A stretch of 57,491 nucleotides of DNA from Thermoanaerobacterales bacterium UBA4877 (lineage in GTDB: Bacteria > Bacillota > Thermoanaerobacteria > Thermoanaerobacterales > UBA4877): positions 61,892-119,382 of the forward strand of contig DHDL01000009.1 in the NCBI GenBank assembly GCA_002399345.1. The letters are read 5' to 3'. Position 1 is the stretch's first letter. The number at the start of each line of letters is the position of its first letter. A program made the translations under genes and the position numbers. Below, piece by piece: positions 37,482-46,872 of this stretch. The notes beneath the pieces are model-generated. The model made no database searches. It was not told the DNA's origin and saw only the letters and a program-made list of their open reading frames with translations.

Positions 37482-38405
37482 ATGAATAAGAAACTTGTCA
37501 AAATAGTTTCAGCCTTAGTTATATTGTCAATGGCAATACTTGCAGCAGGTTGTGGCAATAGCGGTTCATCAAGTGCATCTAAGGATGATACTATTGTTGT
37601 TGGCTCCAAAAATTATACGGAGCAAGTAATTGTGGGCAATATTGTAGCTGATTTATTAGAGGCTAATACAGATCTAAATGTTAAGCGTAAACTTAATCTA
37701 GCAACCAGTGCATGTGCTGAAGCAATAAAAAATGGTGGTGCTAATAACGGTATAGATACATATATAGAGTACACGGGTACCGGCCTTGTTGATATATTGA
37801 ATATGGAGCCCACGACGGATCCGGATGAGGCATATAAGGAAGTTAAAAAGGCTTATAAGGATAAGCTGGATATTGATTGGCTCAAACCCTGGGGATTCAA
37901 TAACACCTTTACACTGGCAGTGAAAAAAGATTTCGCTGAGAAGAATAACCTTGAAACAATATCGGATTTAGGGAAAATAGCCAATAAGTTGAAACTAGGG
38001 TGCTCAATGGAATTCCCTGACCGCCCCGATGCCTACCCCAGTGTACAAAAAAAGTATGGGTTTAAATTTAAGAATGTCGATGCTATGGATATGGGGGTTA
38101 GATACACAGCCATTGACAATAACGAAATTCAGGTGACGGACCCATTTGCAACAGATGGCTTACTCGTGTCCCATAACCTTAAGATTTTAGAGGATGACAA
38201 ACATGCATTTCCTCCCTATGATGGGGCTCCTGTGGTAAGGGATGACGTATTGAAAAAGCATCCTGAGATCGCCGAGGTATTAAATAAAATGGCAAATACA
38301 CTTACAGATGAAGACATGCAAAAGCTTAATTATAAGGTTGACGGGCAGGGTGAGGATGCAGCCAAGGTTGCAAAGGACTATTTAGAGTCTAAGGGATTGA
38401 TATAA
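37482..38405 (+). CDS. Substrate-binding lipoprotein of the OpuC system, copy 2
   Basis: 307 residues, lipobox LAAGCG (Cys 24). Domain landmarks: [70 protein letters not shown] and [11 protein letters not shown]. The C-terminal motif [18 protein letters not shown] recurs in copies 2 to 5, which marks recent duplication. It follows copy 1 after 19 bases with a weak GGTGAT site. Confidence 0.9.
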   Translation: MNKKLVKIVSALVILSMAILAAGCGNSGSSSASKDDTIVVGSKNYTEQVIVGNIVADLLEANTDLNVKRKLNLATSACAEAIKNGGANNGIDTYIEYTGTGLVDILNMEPTTDPDEAYKEVKKAYKDKLDIDWLKPWGFNNTFTLAVKKDFAEKNNLETISDLGKIANKLKLGCSMEFPDRPDAYPSVQKKYGFKFKNVDAMDMGVRYTAIDNNEIQVTDPFATDGLLVSHNLKILEDDKHAFPPYDGAPVVRDDVLKKHPEIAEVLNKMANTLTDEDMQKLNYKVDGQGEDAAKVAKDYLESKGLI

Positions 38406-38441
38406 GAGATAGATGATTAATACGTTAAAGGAGGTAATCTA

Positions 38442-39371
38442 ATGGATAAAAAATTAGTTAGGATAATTACAACTTTAGTTATATTGTCCATGACAACACT
38501 TGCAGTAGGTTGTGGCAATACGGGAGGCTCAGCAAGTAAGTCCAAGGGTGATACCATTGTTGTAGGATCCAAAAACTTCACTGAACAGATAATTTTAGGT
38601 AATATTATGGCTGACCTCATTGAGGCCAATACAGACCTTAATGTTAAGCGTAAGCCTAATTTAGGAGGTACCAGTGTATGCGCTGAAGCAATAAAGAAAG
38701 GCAGCGCGGGAAATGGCATAGATGTTTATATGGAATATACCGGTTCCGGCCTTGCAGATATACTGCAAATGGATCCTATAACAGACCCGGAGAAGGCATA
38801 CGAGACAGTCAAAAAAGAATATAAAGACAAATGGAATTTAGATTGGCTGAAGAGGTGGGGATTCAATAATACCTATACATTGGCAGTGAAAAAGGACTTT
38901 GCTGACAAAAATAATATTGAGACCTTTTCAGACCTAGGTAAAATGGCAGATAAGTTGACTCTTGCTTGTACCATGGAGTTTGCTGAACGGGATGATTGCC
39001 TCCCCAGCCTTGAGGGGAAATATGGGTTAAAGTTTAAAGATATAAAGCCGATGGATATTGGGGTTAGGTATACGGCTATTGATAATAATGAGGTACAGGT
39101 GATGGATCCCTTTGCAACAGATGGGTTACTCATATCTCATAACCTTAAGATATTAAAGGATGACAAACAAGCTTTTGCATCATATGATGCAGCTCCAGTT
39201 GTAAGGGATGATGTACTTAAAAAACATCCTGAGATTGCCGAGGCGCTGAATAAACTAGCAGACACTGTTACAGATGAGGATATGCAAAAGCTTAATTATA
39301 AGGTCGATGGGCAAGGCGAGGATGAAGCCGCAGTTGCAAAAGAATATCTGGAGTCTAAAGGGCTTATATAA
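38442..39371 (+). CDS. Substrate-binding lipoprotein of the OpuC system, copy 3
   Basis: 309 residues, lipobox LAVGCG. Differences from copy 2 lie in ligand-facing regions: [13 protein letters not shown] instead of the DRPDAYPS form, [10 protein letters not shown] instead of [10 protein letters not shown], and [15 protein letters not shown]. The rest follows copy 2 closely. AAAGGAGG stands eight bases ahead of the ATG, the strongest site of the set. Confidence 0.9.
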   Translation: MDKKLVRIITTLVILSMTTLAVGCGNTGGSASKSKGDTIVVGSKNFTEQIILGNIMADLIEANTDLNVKRKPNLGGTSVCAEAIKKGSAGNGIDVYMEYTGSGLADILQMDPITDPEKAYETVKKEYKDKWNLDWLKRWGFNNTYTLAVKKDFADKNNIETFSDLGKMADKLTLACTMEFAERDDCLPSLEGKYGLKFKDIKPMDIGVRYTAIDNNEVQVMDPFATDGLLISHNLKILKDDKQAFASYDAAPVVRDDVLKKHPEIAEALNKLADTVTDEDMQKLNYKVDGQGEDEAAVAKEYLESKGLI

Positions 39372-39426
39372 GAGATGATTTAATTTACATGAAATTATTT
39401 ATTAAAGATTAAAGAAGGTAGGGCAA

Positions 39427-40356
39427 ATGAATAAAAAGTTGATCAGAATAATTACAGCGCTTTCCATATTATCTATGACAGTGCTGGCCGCAGGCTGTGG
39501 CAATGCAGGCAGCACAGGAGGTACGTCCAAGGGTGATACCGTTGTTATCGGTTCTAAAAATTTTACAGAACATGTAATAGATGGTAATATGATTGCTGAT
39601 TTATTAGAAGCCCATACCGACCTTAATGTTGTACGTAAGCTCAATCTTGGAGGAACCAGTGTATGTTCCGAGGCAATTAAAAAGGGCAGTGCTAATAACG
39701 GTATTGATATTTATCTGGAATATACCGGGACCGGCCTTGTTGACATATTGAAGATGCCGCTGGTTACCAATAAGGATGAGGCATATAACAAAGTCAAAAA
39801 GGCCTATAATGATAAATTGGATATTGACTGGCTAAAGCCTTGGGGTATGAATAATACCTACACACTGGCGGTGAAAAAAGATTTTGCGGAGAAAAATAAT
39901 CTTGAAACAATATCAGATTTAGCAAAGATAGGCAATAAATTGAAACTTGGTTGTTCCATGGAATTTATTGACCGTCCGGATTGCTATGCCAGTATACAAA
40001 AAAAGTATGGGTTTAAGTTTAAGGATGCGGACACTATGGATGTAGGGGTTAGATACACGGCTATAGATAATGATGAGGTCCAGGTTATAGACCCATACGC
40101 AACGGATGGGCTTATTCTCTCCCATGATCTTAAGATTTTAAAGGATGACAAACATGCATTTCCTCCCTATGATGGGGCTCCTATTGTAAGGGATGACGTA
40201 TTAAAAAAGCATCCTGAAATTGCTGATGTATTAAACAAAATGGCAAATAACGTCACGGATGAGGAAATGCAAAAATTGAATTATAGGGTTGATGAAGAGG
40301 GTGAGGATGCATCTAAGGTTGCAAAAGACTATCTAGAGTCTAAAGACCTGTTATAA
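39427..40356 (+). CDS. Substrate-binding lipoprotein of the OpuC system, copy 4
   Basis: 309 residues, lipobox LAAGCG. It reads [19 protein letters not shown], where the other copies have EQ at the start of this helix, and has [13 protein letters not shown] and [27 protein letters not shown] replaces the Phe of the aromatic patch with Met. These changes suggest a shifted binding pocket. Confidence 0.9.
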   Translation: MNKKLIRIITALSILSMTVLAAGCGNAGSTGGTSKGDTVVIGSKNFTEHVIDGNMIADLLEAHTDLNVVRKLNLGGTSVCSEAIKKGSANNGIDIYLEYTGTGLVDILKMPLVTNKDEAYNKVKKAYNDKLDIDWLKPWGMNNTYTLAVKKDFAEKNNLETISDLAKIGNKLKLGCSMEFIDRPDCYASIQKKYGFKFKDADTMDVGVRYTAIDNDEVQVIDPYATDGLILSHDLKILKDDKHAFPPYDGAPIVRDDVLKKHPEIADVLNKMANNVTDEEMQKLNYRVDEEGEDASKVAKDYLESKDLL

Positions 40357-40416
40357 GATGTTTAGCTAGTAGGCCACTAAAATAAATTAAAATAATTTAC
40401 AGAAAGAGGGTAATAT

Positions 40417-41346
40417 ATGAACGGAAAATTGGTTAGACCGGTTACTGTCTTAGTAATATTATCGATGCTATTACTTGCAGTCGGTTGTGGTAATGCAAGC
40501 GGTGACGGAAGCGCATCCAAGGGTGATACAGTTGTTATCGGTTCAAAAAATTTTACTGAGCAGATGATTGTAGGAAATATAATGGCTGACCGCATAGAGG
40601 CCAATACAGACCTTAAAGTGGACCGTAAACTTCATCTTGGTGGAACCAGTGTATGTTCTGAAGCAATAAAGAAAGGTGGAAGCGAAAGCGGTATAGATAT
40701 CTATATGGAGTACACAGGAACCGGCTTGGTTGACATACTTAATATGGAGCCCACAACAGACGCCGATGAAGCCTATAATACGGTTAAAAAAGAATATAAA
40801 GACAAATGGGATATTGATTGGCTAGAAAGATGGGGTTTTAACAATACCTATACTTTGGCAGTTAAAAAGGACTTTGCTGAAAAGAATAACCTTAAAACAT
40901 ATTCCGACCTTGGCAGGTTGGCAGATAAGTTGACCCTTGGCTGTACTATGGAGTTTGTTGAGCGCAAGGATGGCTATCCCGGTTTAAAAGAGAAATATGG
41001 ATATGACTTTAAAAATGTAAAGGGTATGGATATGGGAGTAAGGTACACAGCAATAGATAATGATGATGTTCAGGTTATAAGTGCCACTTCAACCGACGGA
41101 CAGCTTATATCTTATAATTTGAAGACATTAGAGGACGATAAGAAGTTTTTCCCGCCGTATGATGCAGCACCTATTGTAAGGGGAGACGTGCTAAAAAAGC
41201 ATCCTGAGATTGCCGATGAGTTAAATAAGTTGGCAGATACTATTACGGATGAGGACATGCAAAAGCTTAATTATCAGGTTGATGGGGAAGGCAAGGATGA
41301 AGCTGAGGTTGCTAAAGAATATTTAAAATCTAAGGGACTAATTTAA
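40417..41346 (+). CDS. Substrate-binding lipoprotein of the OpuC system, copy 5
   Basis: 309 residues, lipobox LAVGCG. The DPFATDG segment of copies 2 and 3 is replaced by [12 protein letters not shown], and [13 protein letters not shown] replaces the middle loop, so it may bind a different ligand. AGAGGG precedes the ATG. The stop codon overlaps the first bases of the operon terminator. Confidence 0.9.
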   Translation: MNGKLVRPVTVLVILSMLLLAVGCGNASGDGSASKGDTVVIGSKNFTEQMIVGNIMADRIEANTDLKVDRKLHLGGTSVCSEAIKKGGSESGIDIYMEYTGTGLVDILNMEPTTDADEAYNTVKKEYKDKWDIDWLERWGFNNTYTLAVKKDFAEKNNLKTYSDLGRLADKLTLGCTMEFVERKDGYPGLKEKYGYDFKNVKGMDMGVRYTAIDNDDVQVISATSTDGQLISYNLKTLEDDKKFFPPYDAAPIVRGDVLKKHPEIADELNKLADTITDEDMQKLNYQVDGEGKDEAEVAKEYLKSKGLI

Positions 41347-41369
41347 AGGGCGCTGCCCTTTATTTTTTT
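41345..41369 (+). terminator. Terminator of the opuC operon
   Basis: AAAGGGC and GCCCTTT form a 7-bp stem with a 3-base loop, followed by a run of seven Ts. Confidence 0.88.
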
Positions 41370-41451
41370 GCTCTTTAGATTTTCTTTTCATTGGCTTTTT
41401 ATTATAGTATTATATATACATTACATTTATTAAGGCCTGGAGGCATATATT

Positions 41452-42084
41452 TTGGACAAAGAGAAAGCGCTAAAAATAATAGAAAGACTTAAGGTGGTAT
41501 ACCCTGATGCAAAGTCGGCATTGCATTTTGCAGACCCTTTTGAACTTTTGATAGCCACCATATTGTCTGCACAGTGCACAGACAAAAGAGTTAACGAGGT
41601 TACTAATAGACTTTTTGAGAAATTAAGCAAACCGTCTGATTATCTTAACTTCACCCAAGAGGATATGGAACAGGAGATCAGATCCTGTGGGTTTTATCAT
41701 AACAAAGCAAAAAACATATTAGGGACATGCAAAATGCTGGAAGATAAGTTCTCTGGTCAGGTTCCGCAGAATAGAGAGGATCTTATGAAGTTACCCGGTG
41801 TGGGCAGGAAAACAGCCAATGTTGTCTTGAGTAATGCTTTTCATATTCCCGCTATAGGTGTTGACACGCATGTTTTTAGAGTTTCCCGCAGACTAGGGTT
41901 GTCTGATGGGAAGAATCCCGTGCAAGTGGAAAAGGATCTAATGGATATTCTGCCAGAATATTTATGGTCCATTTCTCATCATCTTCTCATCTTTCAGGGA
42001 AGGAGAATCTGTCATTCTCGAAAACCCCAGTGCGAAGCTTGCCCTGTAAAACAGTGGTGCGATTATTATTTAACTAATTCTTAA
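41452..42084 (+). CDS. nth: Endonuclease III
   Basis: 210 residues, a base-excision repair glycosylase/AP lyase for oxidised pyrimidines. The helix-hairpin-helix LPGVGRKTANVVLSNAF is followed by GVDTHVFRVSRRLGL with the catalytic Asp; the catalytic Lys lies in LSAQCTDKRVNEV. Four cysteines, in CHSRKPQCEACPVKQWC, bind the [4Fe-4S] cluster (C-x6-C-x2-C-x5-C). The start is TTG at 41452 with GGAGGC ahead. It stands alone, after the opuC terminator. Confidence 0.95.
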   Translation: MDKEKALKIIERLKVVYPDAKSALHFADPFELLIATILSAQCTDKRVNEVTNRLFEKLSKPSDYLNFTQEDMEQEIRSCGFYHNKAKNILGTCKMLEDKFSGQVPQNREDLMKLPGVGRKTANVVLSNAFHIPAIGVDTHVFRVSRRLGLSDGKNPVQVEKDLMDILPEYLWSISHHLLIFQGRRICHSRKPQCEACPVKQWCDYYLTNS

Positions 42085-42200
42085 ATATTAGTGATATAGT
42101 ATTGTGTTATAATTATTTTAAATAATCATAACTCGCATGAAAGTATATAATATAACAGCATGATAAATTTCCTTATTTGATGGGTTTAGGGGTTGATTTA

Positions 42201-43553
42201 ATGGGAACCAACATGTTTTCTGGTGAGATCAAGAAAAAACACTTTTGGGGTTTACTGATTGCCATTTTTGCAATAATAATCATTTTATTTATATTTATAT
42301 CCATATATATAAACAGACCGGTGATATATAATGGAATCAAAGTAAACGGGATAGAAGCAGGTGGTATGAAACCTGAAGATCTAGAAAAATCAATTAGAAA
42401 GTCTAACAAGGGAATTAATAAAGATATAACCGTGAAGGTGCTTGATAAGAAATACAGCATTGCCTTTATGGATTTATTTAATTATGATTACAAAAGCGCT
42501 GTGGATAAGGCATACGGTTATGGCAGAGAGGGGAATATTTTTTCTCGGCTTAAGGATATCACGAACGCGCGATTTGGGAAGCAGGAAATTAACTTTGAAG
42601 TAAAAACTGTACTTGATGAAAAGAAAGCAACTAATTACATAGATAAGATTGCCAAAGATATAGAACGGCCGGCTGTTAATGCGGATATTTCTATAGGAAG
42701 TAATGGGAAATTTACGGTCACACCGCATCAAACGGGTTATGAATTGGATAAAAGCTCTTCTCTTAAGGCTTTTAAAACAAGTAATAAATCGGTGGTTATA
42801 AAATTCCCTGTCAAAGAGATTGTACCTGATATTACCAGTCAGATGTTGGAACATGTAAACGGAATAATAGGTAAGTATTCCACAGGTTTTAACTCTGCAA
42901 ATACAAATCGTACGCAGAATTTGCGGACTGCCGCTGATACGATCAACGGATATATCCTTATACCCGGCAGGGAGTTTTCCTTAAATAAGGTGCTGGGGCC
43001 GAGAAATAAGGAAAACGGGTACCATAAGGCCCCTGTTATAGTAAACGGTGGAATGGAGCCCGATTATGGTGGCGGGGTGTGTCAGATAGCTACAACGGTA
43101 TATAATGCTGCAGTGAGAGCCAATCTTAAAATCACCGAAAGGCATCATCATTCTATTCCTGTTTCATATGTGCCGCTGGGTCAGGATGCAACATTGTCCG
43201 GAGATGTATTAGACTTAAAATTCAAGAATACCTTGTCTGCACCCGTATATATACGGGCATATATAAATAATAGTAAATTTTATGTGGATATATATGGCGA
43301 TGACAGCAGGCAGTGTTTCAATATAGACCTTGATAGTGAAGTTAAAAATATGAAAGAGTCTACTACCGAGTATAGAGAAGATAAAAATTTGCCGGCCGGA
43401 AAGAATGTTGTAGAGAGGCAGCCACATAAAGGATATACAGTAAATGTATATAAATTGACATATGGAAGTGATAACAAACTTATAAAAAGAGAGCTGTTGC
43501 ATAAAGATACGTACAAATCGGTCAATAGGATAGTAAGGCGACATTCAAATTAG
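42201..43553 (+). CDS. VanW-domain membrane-anchored protein (YoaR type)
   Basis: 450 residues. A single membrane segment at about 15-38 (FWGLLIAIFAIIIILFIFIS) anchors an outside part. Then come a peptidoglycan-binding-type domain (near 55-220) and a VanW domain with NRTQNLRTAADTINGYILIPGREFSLN, YGGGVCQIATTVYNAAV and ERHHHSIPVSYVPLGQDAT. VanW proteins are found near vancomycin-resistance genes, but most, like YoaR, have no known role. An in-frame TTG/ATG at 42177-42180 exists; AGGGG favours 42201. Confidence 0.88.
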   Translation: MGTNMFSGEIKKKHFWGLLIAIFAIIIILFIFISIYINRPVIYNGIKVNGIEAGGMKPEDLEKSIRKSNKGINKDITVKVLDKKYSIAFMDLFNYDYKSAVDKAYGYGREGNIFSRLKDITNARFGKQEINFEVKTVLDEKKATNYIDKIAKDIERPAVNADISIGSNGKFTVTPHQTGYELDKSSSLKAFKTSNKSVVIKFPVKEIVPDITSQMLEHVNGIIGKYSTGFNSANTNRTQNLRTAADTINGYILIPGREFSLNKVLGPRNKENGYHKAPVIVNGGMEPDYGGGVCQIATTVYNAAVRANLKITERHHHSIPVSYVPLGQDATLSGDVLDLKFKNTLSAPVYIRAYINNSKFYVDIYGDDSRQCFNIDLDSEVKNMKESTTEYREDKNLPAGKNVVERQPHKGYTVNVYKLTYGSDNKLIKRELLHKDTYKSVNRIVRRHSN

Positions 43554-43601
43554 GTTAATGATTTCAAAACAATGGGTGGCGGATTCGAGGGGGAAAAACT
43601 T

Positions 43602-44105
43602 TTGGTTAAATATATGGTTTATAATACTGAGACTCCGGCAGGTACTATTTATATAGCATCATTTAATGAAAAGATCCTGCGTATTGACAATAACTATGAT
43701 GCATTTTTTAAGAGTATGGAACGGTACGGTAAAGCGCAGAGGGATGAGAGCGGTATTCTTGTAGAAGCTAAAAATCAGCTAAAACTTTACTTTGCAAAGA
43801 AACTAAGGGTATTCAAACTTCCGCTTTATATTGACGGTACTCCATTTAACATGAGTTTATGGAATGAACTTATGAAGATACCGTATGGAAAAACGACGAC
43901 ATACGGCAAAATATCAAAAGATATAGGCAAACCCAAGGCGGCCCAGGCCGTAGGGCGGGCTGTGGGATTAAATCCCATCCCATTTATAATACCTTGCCAC
44001 CGGGTTATAGGAAAGGATGGGAGCCTTACGGGTTTCAGGCTGGGCCTGGATGTAAAAAAATTTCTTCTTAATCTTGAAGCTGAGAAATCTTATTTAAATG
44101 AATAA
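43602..44105 (+). CDS. ogt: Methylated-DNA-protein cysteine methyltransferase
   Basis: 167 residues from a TTG at 43602, with GAGGGGG ahead. Suicide DNA repair of O6-alkylguanine: the acceptor Cys is in IPFIIPCHRVIG near residue 131, and MKIPYGKTTTYGKIS and VGRAVGLNP form the DNA-binding helix region. The frame is open up to 43572, but the ribosome site decides for TTG. Ogt type because there is no N-terminal Ada domain. Confidence 0.92.
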   Translation: MVKYMVYNTETPAGTIYIASFNEKILRIDNNYDAFFKSMERYGKAQRDESGILVEAKNQLKLYFAKKLRVFKLPLYIDGTPFNMSLWNELMKIPYGKTTTYGKISKDIGKPKAAQAVGRAVGLNPIPFIIPCHRVIGKDGSLTGFRLGLDVKKFLLNLEAEKSYLNE

Positions 44106-44124
44106 ATAAAGCATGAAAAAAATG

Positions 44125-44153
44125 TTGAAAATGTAAATAGCCTATGTTAGAAT
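44125..44153 (+). promoter_or_regulatory. Promoter of the glycine reductase operon
   Basis: TTGAAA (44125-44130), 17 bases, TAGAAT (44148-44153) with a TGn extension. It lies 37 bases before the riboswitch. Confidence 0.75.
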
Positions 44154-44189
44154 GTTACTGAAATAACAAATCTAAATAATATCTTAGAT

Positions 44190-44360
44190 GAAGGATTCGG
44201 GAGATTCAGTCTAATGGAGCCGAAGGTGCAAGCTGCATATGCCACGATATGCAGTAAAACTCTCAGGCTAACGAACCGGGTCTGGATAAAACTCTGGAAA
44301 GTCATATATCACCGAAGGGGAAGTCTTTGTAGATAATCTCTCAGGTAACAAGACAGAGTT
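44190..44360 (+). promoter_or_regulatory. Tandem glycine riboswitch
   Basis: Two aptamers in series. The first has GGATTCGGGAGATTC, GCCGAAGGTGCAAG and AACTCTCAGGC; the linker is AACGAACCGGGTCTGG; the second has AACTCTGGAAAG, CACCGAAGGGGAAG and AATCTCTCAGGTAAC ending in GACAGAGTT. This is the standard gcvT-type glycine pattern. Aptamer 2 P1 is AACTCTG (44290-44296) with CAGAGTT (44354-44360). The 313-base region between ogt and grdX is otherwise non-coding. Confidence 0.96.
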
Positions 44361-44393
44361 ATAGTGGGATTAGTCTGCTATTACTCTTTTTTT
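44355..44393 (+). terminator. Riboswitch expression-platform terminator
   Basis: AGAGTTATAG (44355-44364) pairs with CTATTACTCT (44378-44387) with one mismatch, followed by seven Ts. Its left arm shares six bases with the 3' side of aptamer 2 P1, so glycine-bound P1 excludes the terminator: an ON switch. Confidence 0.85.
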
Positions 44394-44418
44394 AAACTCT
44401 TTTTTATTGGGGGTGTAT

Positions 44419-44769
44419 ATGGACTGTGTCATTATCACTAACAATGATATAGTGATAAGGAATTTTAGTAAAGACAAAGAAAGCGTTATCTTTACTAAAA
44501 AAGTCAACAAGGTCTTTGAGATTGCCCGGGAGTACATCATGCATGGCTATCATTTCTACATTCACCCATTGTCACTTAATATTGATGTACATAAAATCCC
44601 TGTTAAATCTCTTGTATTGACCGAGGAATGCCAATGTGATATGGATGAGATCGCACTTATTGACGGTGTACTTAAAAAGGACTTTCGTCCATACAATGTT
44701 GCATTGGAAGACTTTAAAGAGATTGATGCAGAAGTAATTAATGATGCATTAAAGGAGGTGAGAAGATGA
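44419..44769 (+). CDS. grdX: GrdX family protein
   Basis: 116 residues from the ATG at 44419 with GGGGGTG ahead. It begins MDCVIITNNDIVIRNF and ends with KEVRR. GrdX opens glycine reductase operons in Clostridia and Peptostreptococcus relatives; its role is not known. The next gene, trxA, starts at its ATGA overlap. Recognition is from context and the family pattern (ITNN, FDxIEEI-like region). Confidence 0.85.
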   Translation: MDCVIITNNDIVIRNFSKDKESVIFTKKVNKVFEIAREYIMHGYHFYIHPLSLNIDVHKIPVKSLVLTEECQCDMDEIALIDGVLKKDFRPYNVALEDFKEIDAEVINDALKEVRR

Positions 44770-45080
44770 TAGAGGTTAATAAGAAAAATTTTGAGGATGA
44801 GGTACAAAATTATACAGGGACAGCTCTTGTAGATTTCTGGGGGCCGAAGTGTGAGCCTTGTAAGGAACTGATGCCGTATGTAGAGAAATTAGAGGATACG
44901 TATGGTGATAAAGTAAAGTTTTGTAAGTTAGACACCTCTGCGAACAGAAGACTTTCCATAAGCCAGAGGGTGATTGGTCTGCCGACTATAGCTATTTATA
45001 AAAATGGCAAAAAGGTGGATGAGGTCACTTCAGATGTAACAATCGAAATGGTGGAGGAAATGATAAAAAGGAATTTATAG
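44766..45080 (+). CDS. trxA: Thioredoxin of the glycine reductase system
   Basis: 104 residues, thioredoxin fold, with the active site WGPKCEPCKELMP: CEPC instead of the classic CGPC. Thioredoxins of this kind accompany Grd clusters and reduce the selenoprotein after each turnover. The remaining landmark, GLPTIAIYKNGKKVDE with the cis-proline, is normal. A thioredoxin reductase gene (trxB), often adjacent, is not in the window. Confidence 0.93.
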   Translation: MIEVNKKNFEDEVQNYTGTALVDFWGPKCEPCKELMPYVEKLEDTYGDKVKFCKLDTSANRRLSISQRVIGLPTIAIYKNGKKVDEVTSDVTIEMVEEMIKRNL

Positions 45081-45091
45081 GAGGTGTAATA

Positions 45092-46378
45092 ATGAAGCTT
45101 AAGCTCGGCTATGTTACCATCAGCGATATAAGGTTTGGTGATAAAACCTGCATATCGGGCGATGTCCTTTATGTAAATAAAAATGAACTGGAAAAATTGC
45201 TTACGGAAGATGATCGTATTACATCACTTGAACTCGATATTGCCAGGCCTGGTGAAGAGGTAAGGATGATACCTGTAAAAGATGTGATTGAACCCAGAGT
45301 AAAACTTGATGGTAAAAACGGAGTTTTTCCGGGGTTTATGAGCAAAGTAAACACCGTGGGCTACGGTGAAACCTTGGCACTCAAGGGTGCAGCAGTTGTG
45401 ACATGCGGCAGCGTAGTGGGTTTCCAGGAAGGCATTATCGACATGTCGGGACAGGGCGCCGAATATACTCCTTATTCCAAAACAAATAATTTGGTATTGA
45501 ATGTTGTTGTAAAACAGGATATTGAGAGGCATGAGAAGGAAGAATGCATAAGAATGGCGGGGCTTAAAACAGCCAAATATATTGGCGAAACGGCAGAAAA
45601 CGTTAAACCCGATTATACTGAAGACTATGAGACACCTGCATTTGTTAGCGGATGCAATATGTATAAAGGGCTGCCGAGAGTTGCGTATGTATACCAGCTT
45701 CAGAGCCAGGGACTTATGCATGACACCTACGTCTATGGGGTGGATGCTAAAAAAATACTGCCTACCTTCATTTATCCCACAGAGATTATGGATGGAGCGG
45801 TAGTCAGTGGTAATTGTGTTTCAGCATGTGATAAAAATACTACCTATGCACATATGAATAACCCAATTATTAAAGAGCTTTATGCAAGGCATGGAAAAGA
45901 ACTGAACTTTGTAGGTGTAATACTTACTAATGAGAATGTCACCTTGGCTGACAAGGAAAGATCTTCGGAGTACACCTCAAAGCTTGTTGAAATGATGAAT
46001 CTTGACGGCGTTATAATCAGTGAAGAGGGTTTTGGAAATCCGGATACTGATTTGATAATGAATTGTAAAAAACTAGAAGGGAAGGGCATAAAGACCGTTT
46101 TAGTGACCGACGAGTATGCGGGACGGGATGGTGCATCACAGTCGCTGGCTGATGCCGATTCTTTAGCTGATGCTGTTGTTACCTGTGGTAATGCCAATGA
46201 GGTTATTACGTTGCCGCCTATGAAGAAGGTTATTGGAAATCCTAAGGCCGCTGATACTATTGCCGGCGGCTTTGACGGAAGCCTTAGAGAAGACGGAAGT
46301 ATAGAAGCTGAACTTCAGGTTATTACGGGTTCAACCAGTGAGATTGGTTTTACTAACTTAAGTGTTGCAGGATATTAA
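45092..46378 (+). CDS. grdE: Glycine reductase protein B, GrdE precursor
   Basis: 428 residues. The proprotein is split at a cysteine to two chains; the new N-terminal residue becomes the pyruvoyl group that forms a Schiff base with glycine. The likely site is in VVSGNCVSACDKNTTYAH, near residue 243. It starts 12 bases after trxA with GGAGGTG ahead. With GrdB it makes the substrate-specific component B, here of the glycine type by cluster type; sarcosine/betaine B subunits (grdF/G/H/I) are absent. Confidence 0.93.
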   Translation: MKLKLGYVTISDIRFGDKTCISGDVLYVNKNELEKLLTEDDRITSLELDIARPGEEVRMIPVKDVIEPRVKLDGKNGVFPGFMSKVNTVGYGETLALKGAAVVTCGSVVGFQEGIIDMSGQGAEYTPYSKTNNLVLNVVVKQDIERHEKEECIRMAGLKTAKYIGETAENVKPDYTEDYETPAFVSGCNMYKGLPRVAYVYQLQSQGLMHDTYVYGVDAKKILPTFIYPTEIMDGAVVSGNCVSACDKNTTYAHMNNPIIKELYARHGKELNFVGVILTNENVTLADKERSSEYTSKLVEMMNLDGVIISEEGFGNPDTDLIMNCKKLEGKGIKTVLVTDEYAGRDGASQSLADADSLADAVVTCGNANEVITLPPMKKVIGNPKAADTIAGGFDGSLREDGSIEAELQVITGSTSEIGFTNLSVAGY

Positions 46379-46393
46379 AGGGGGTTTATATAA

Positions 46394-46858
46394 ATGTTTG
46401 AGAATAAAAAGGTTGTAATAATAGGGGACAGAGACGGCGTACCCGGGCCGGCTATTGAAAATTGCATAAAGACAACAAAAGGAGAGGTTGTGTTTTCTTC
46501 CACGGAATGCTTCGTTTGAACAGCCGCGGGAGCTATGGATCTGGAGATCCAAAAAAGAGTTATGGATATGGCGGACAAATATGGTCCGGAGAATGTTATC
46601 GTAATTTTGGGAGGAGCTGAAGCCGAGGCTGCCGGCTTGGCCGCGGAAACAGTGAGCAACGGTGATCCTACCTATGCCGGCCCGCTTGCAGGAGTATCTT
46701 TGGGCCTGGCCGTTTATCATATAGTAGAACCGGAGGTAAAGGCTGAGATCGACCCCGAGGTATATGACAAAGAGGTCGGAATGATGGAAATGGTATTAGA
46801 TGTTGACGAGATATGTAATGAGGTAAAACCCATTAGAGAGCAGTACAGTAAATATTAA
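46394..46858 (+). CDS. grdA: Glycine reductase selenoprotein A (contains selenocysteine)
   Basis: 154 residues with the in-frame TGA at 46517-46519 read as selenocysteine (residue 42) in [14 protein letters not shown], the invariant GrdA active site CxxU. The carboxymethylselenocysteine intermediate forms here. Reading through is required: the frame is continuous and matches GrdA on both sides ([20 protein letters not shown] before, [17 protein letters not shown] after). An annotation without Sec would show only the second part. GGGGG precedes the ATG. Confidence 0.96.
46537..46550 (+). promoter_or_regulatory. SECIS-like hairpin in grdA
   Basis: GGATC-TGGA-GATCC, a perfect 5-bp stem 17 bases after the UGA, in the position where bacterial SelB-binding SECIS elements sit. 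Its loop contains TGGAG-type sequence shared with the grdB hairpin. Confidence 0.55.
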
Positions 46859-46872
46859 AAAGGGGGGATATT

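Noticed and set aside
37482..41346. Tandem binding-protein genes as an assembly artefact
   Set aside because: The copies differ throughout, have different spacers and each has its own ribosome site and full reading frame.
37482..41346. CRISPR-like repetition
   Set aside because: The repeated units are whole genes; no short regular repeats with unique spacers are seen anywhere in the window.
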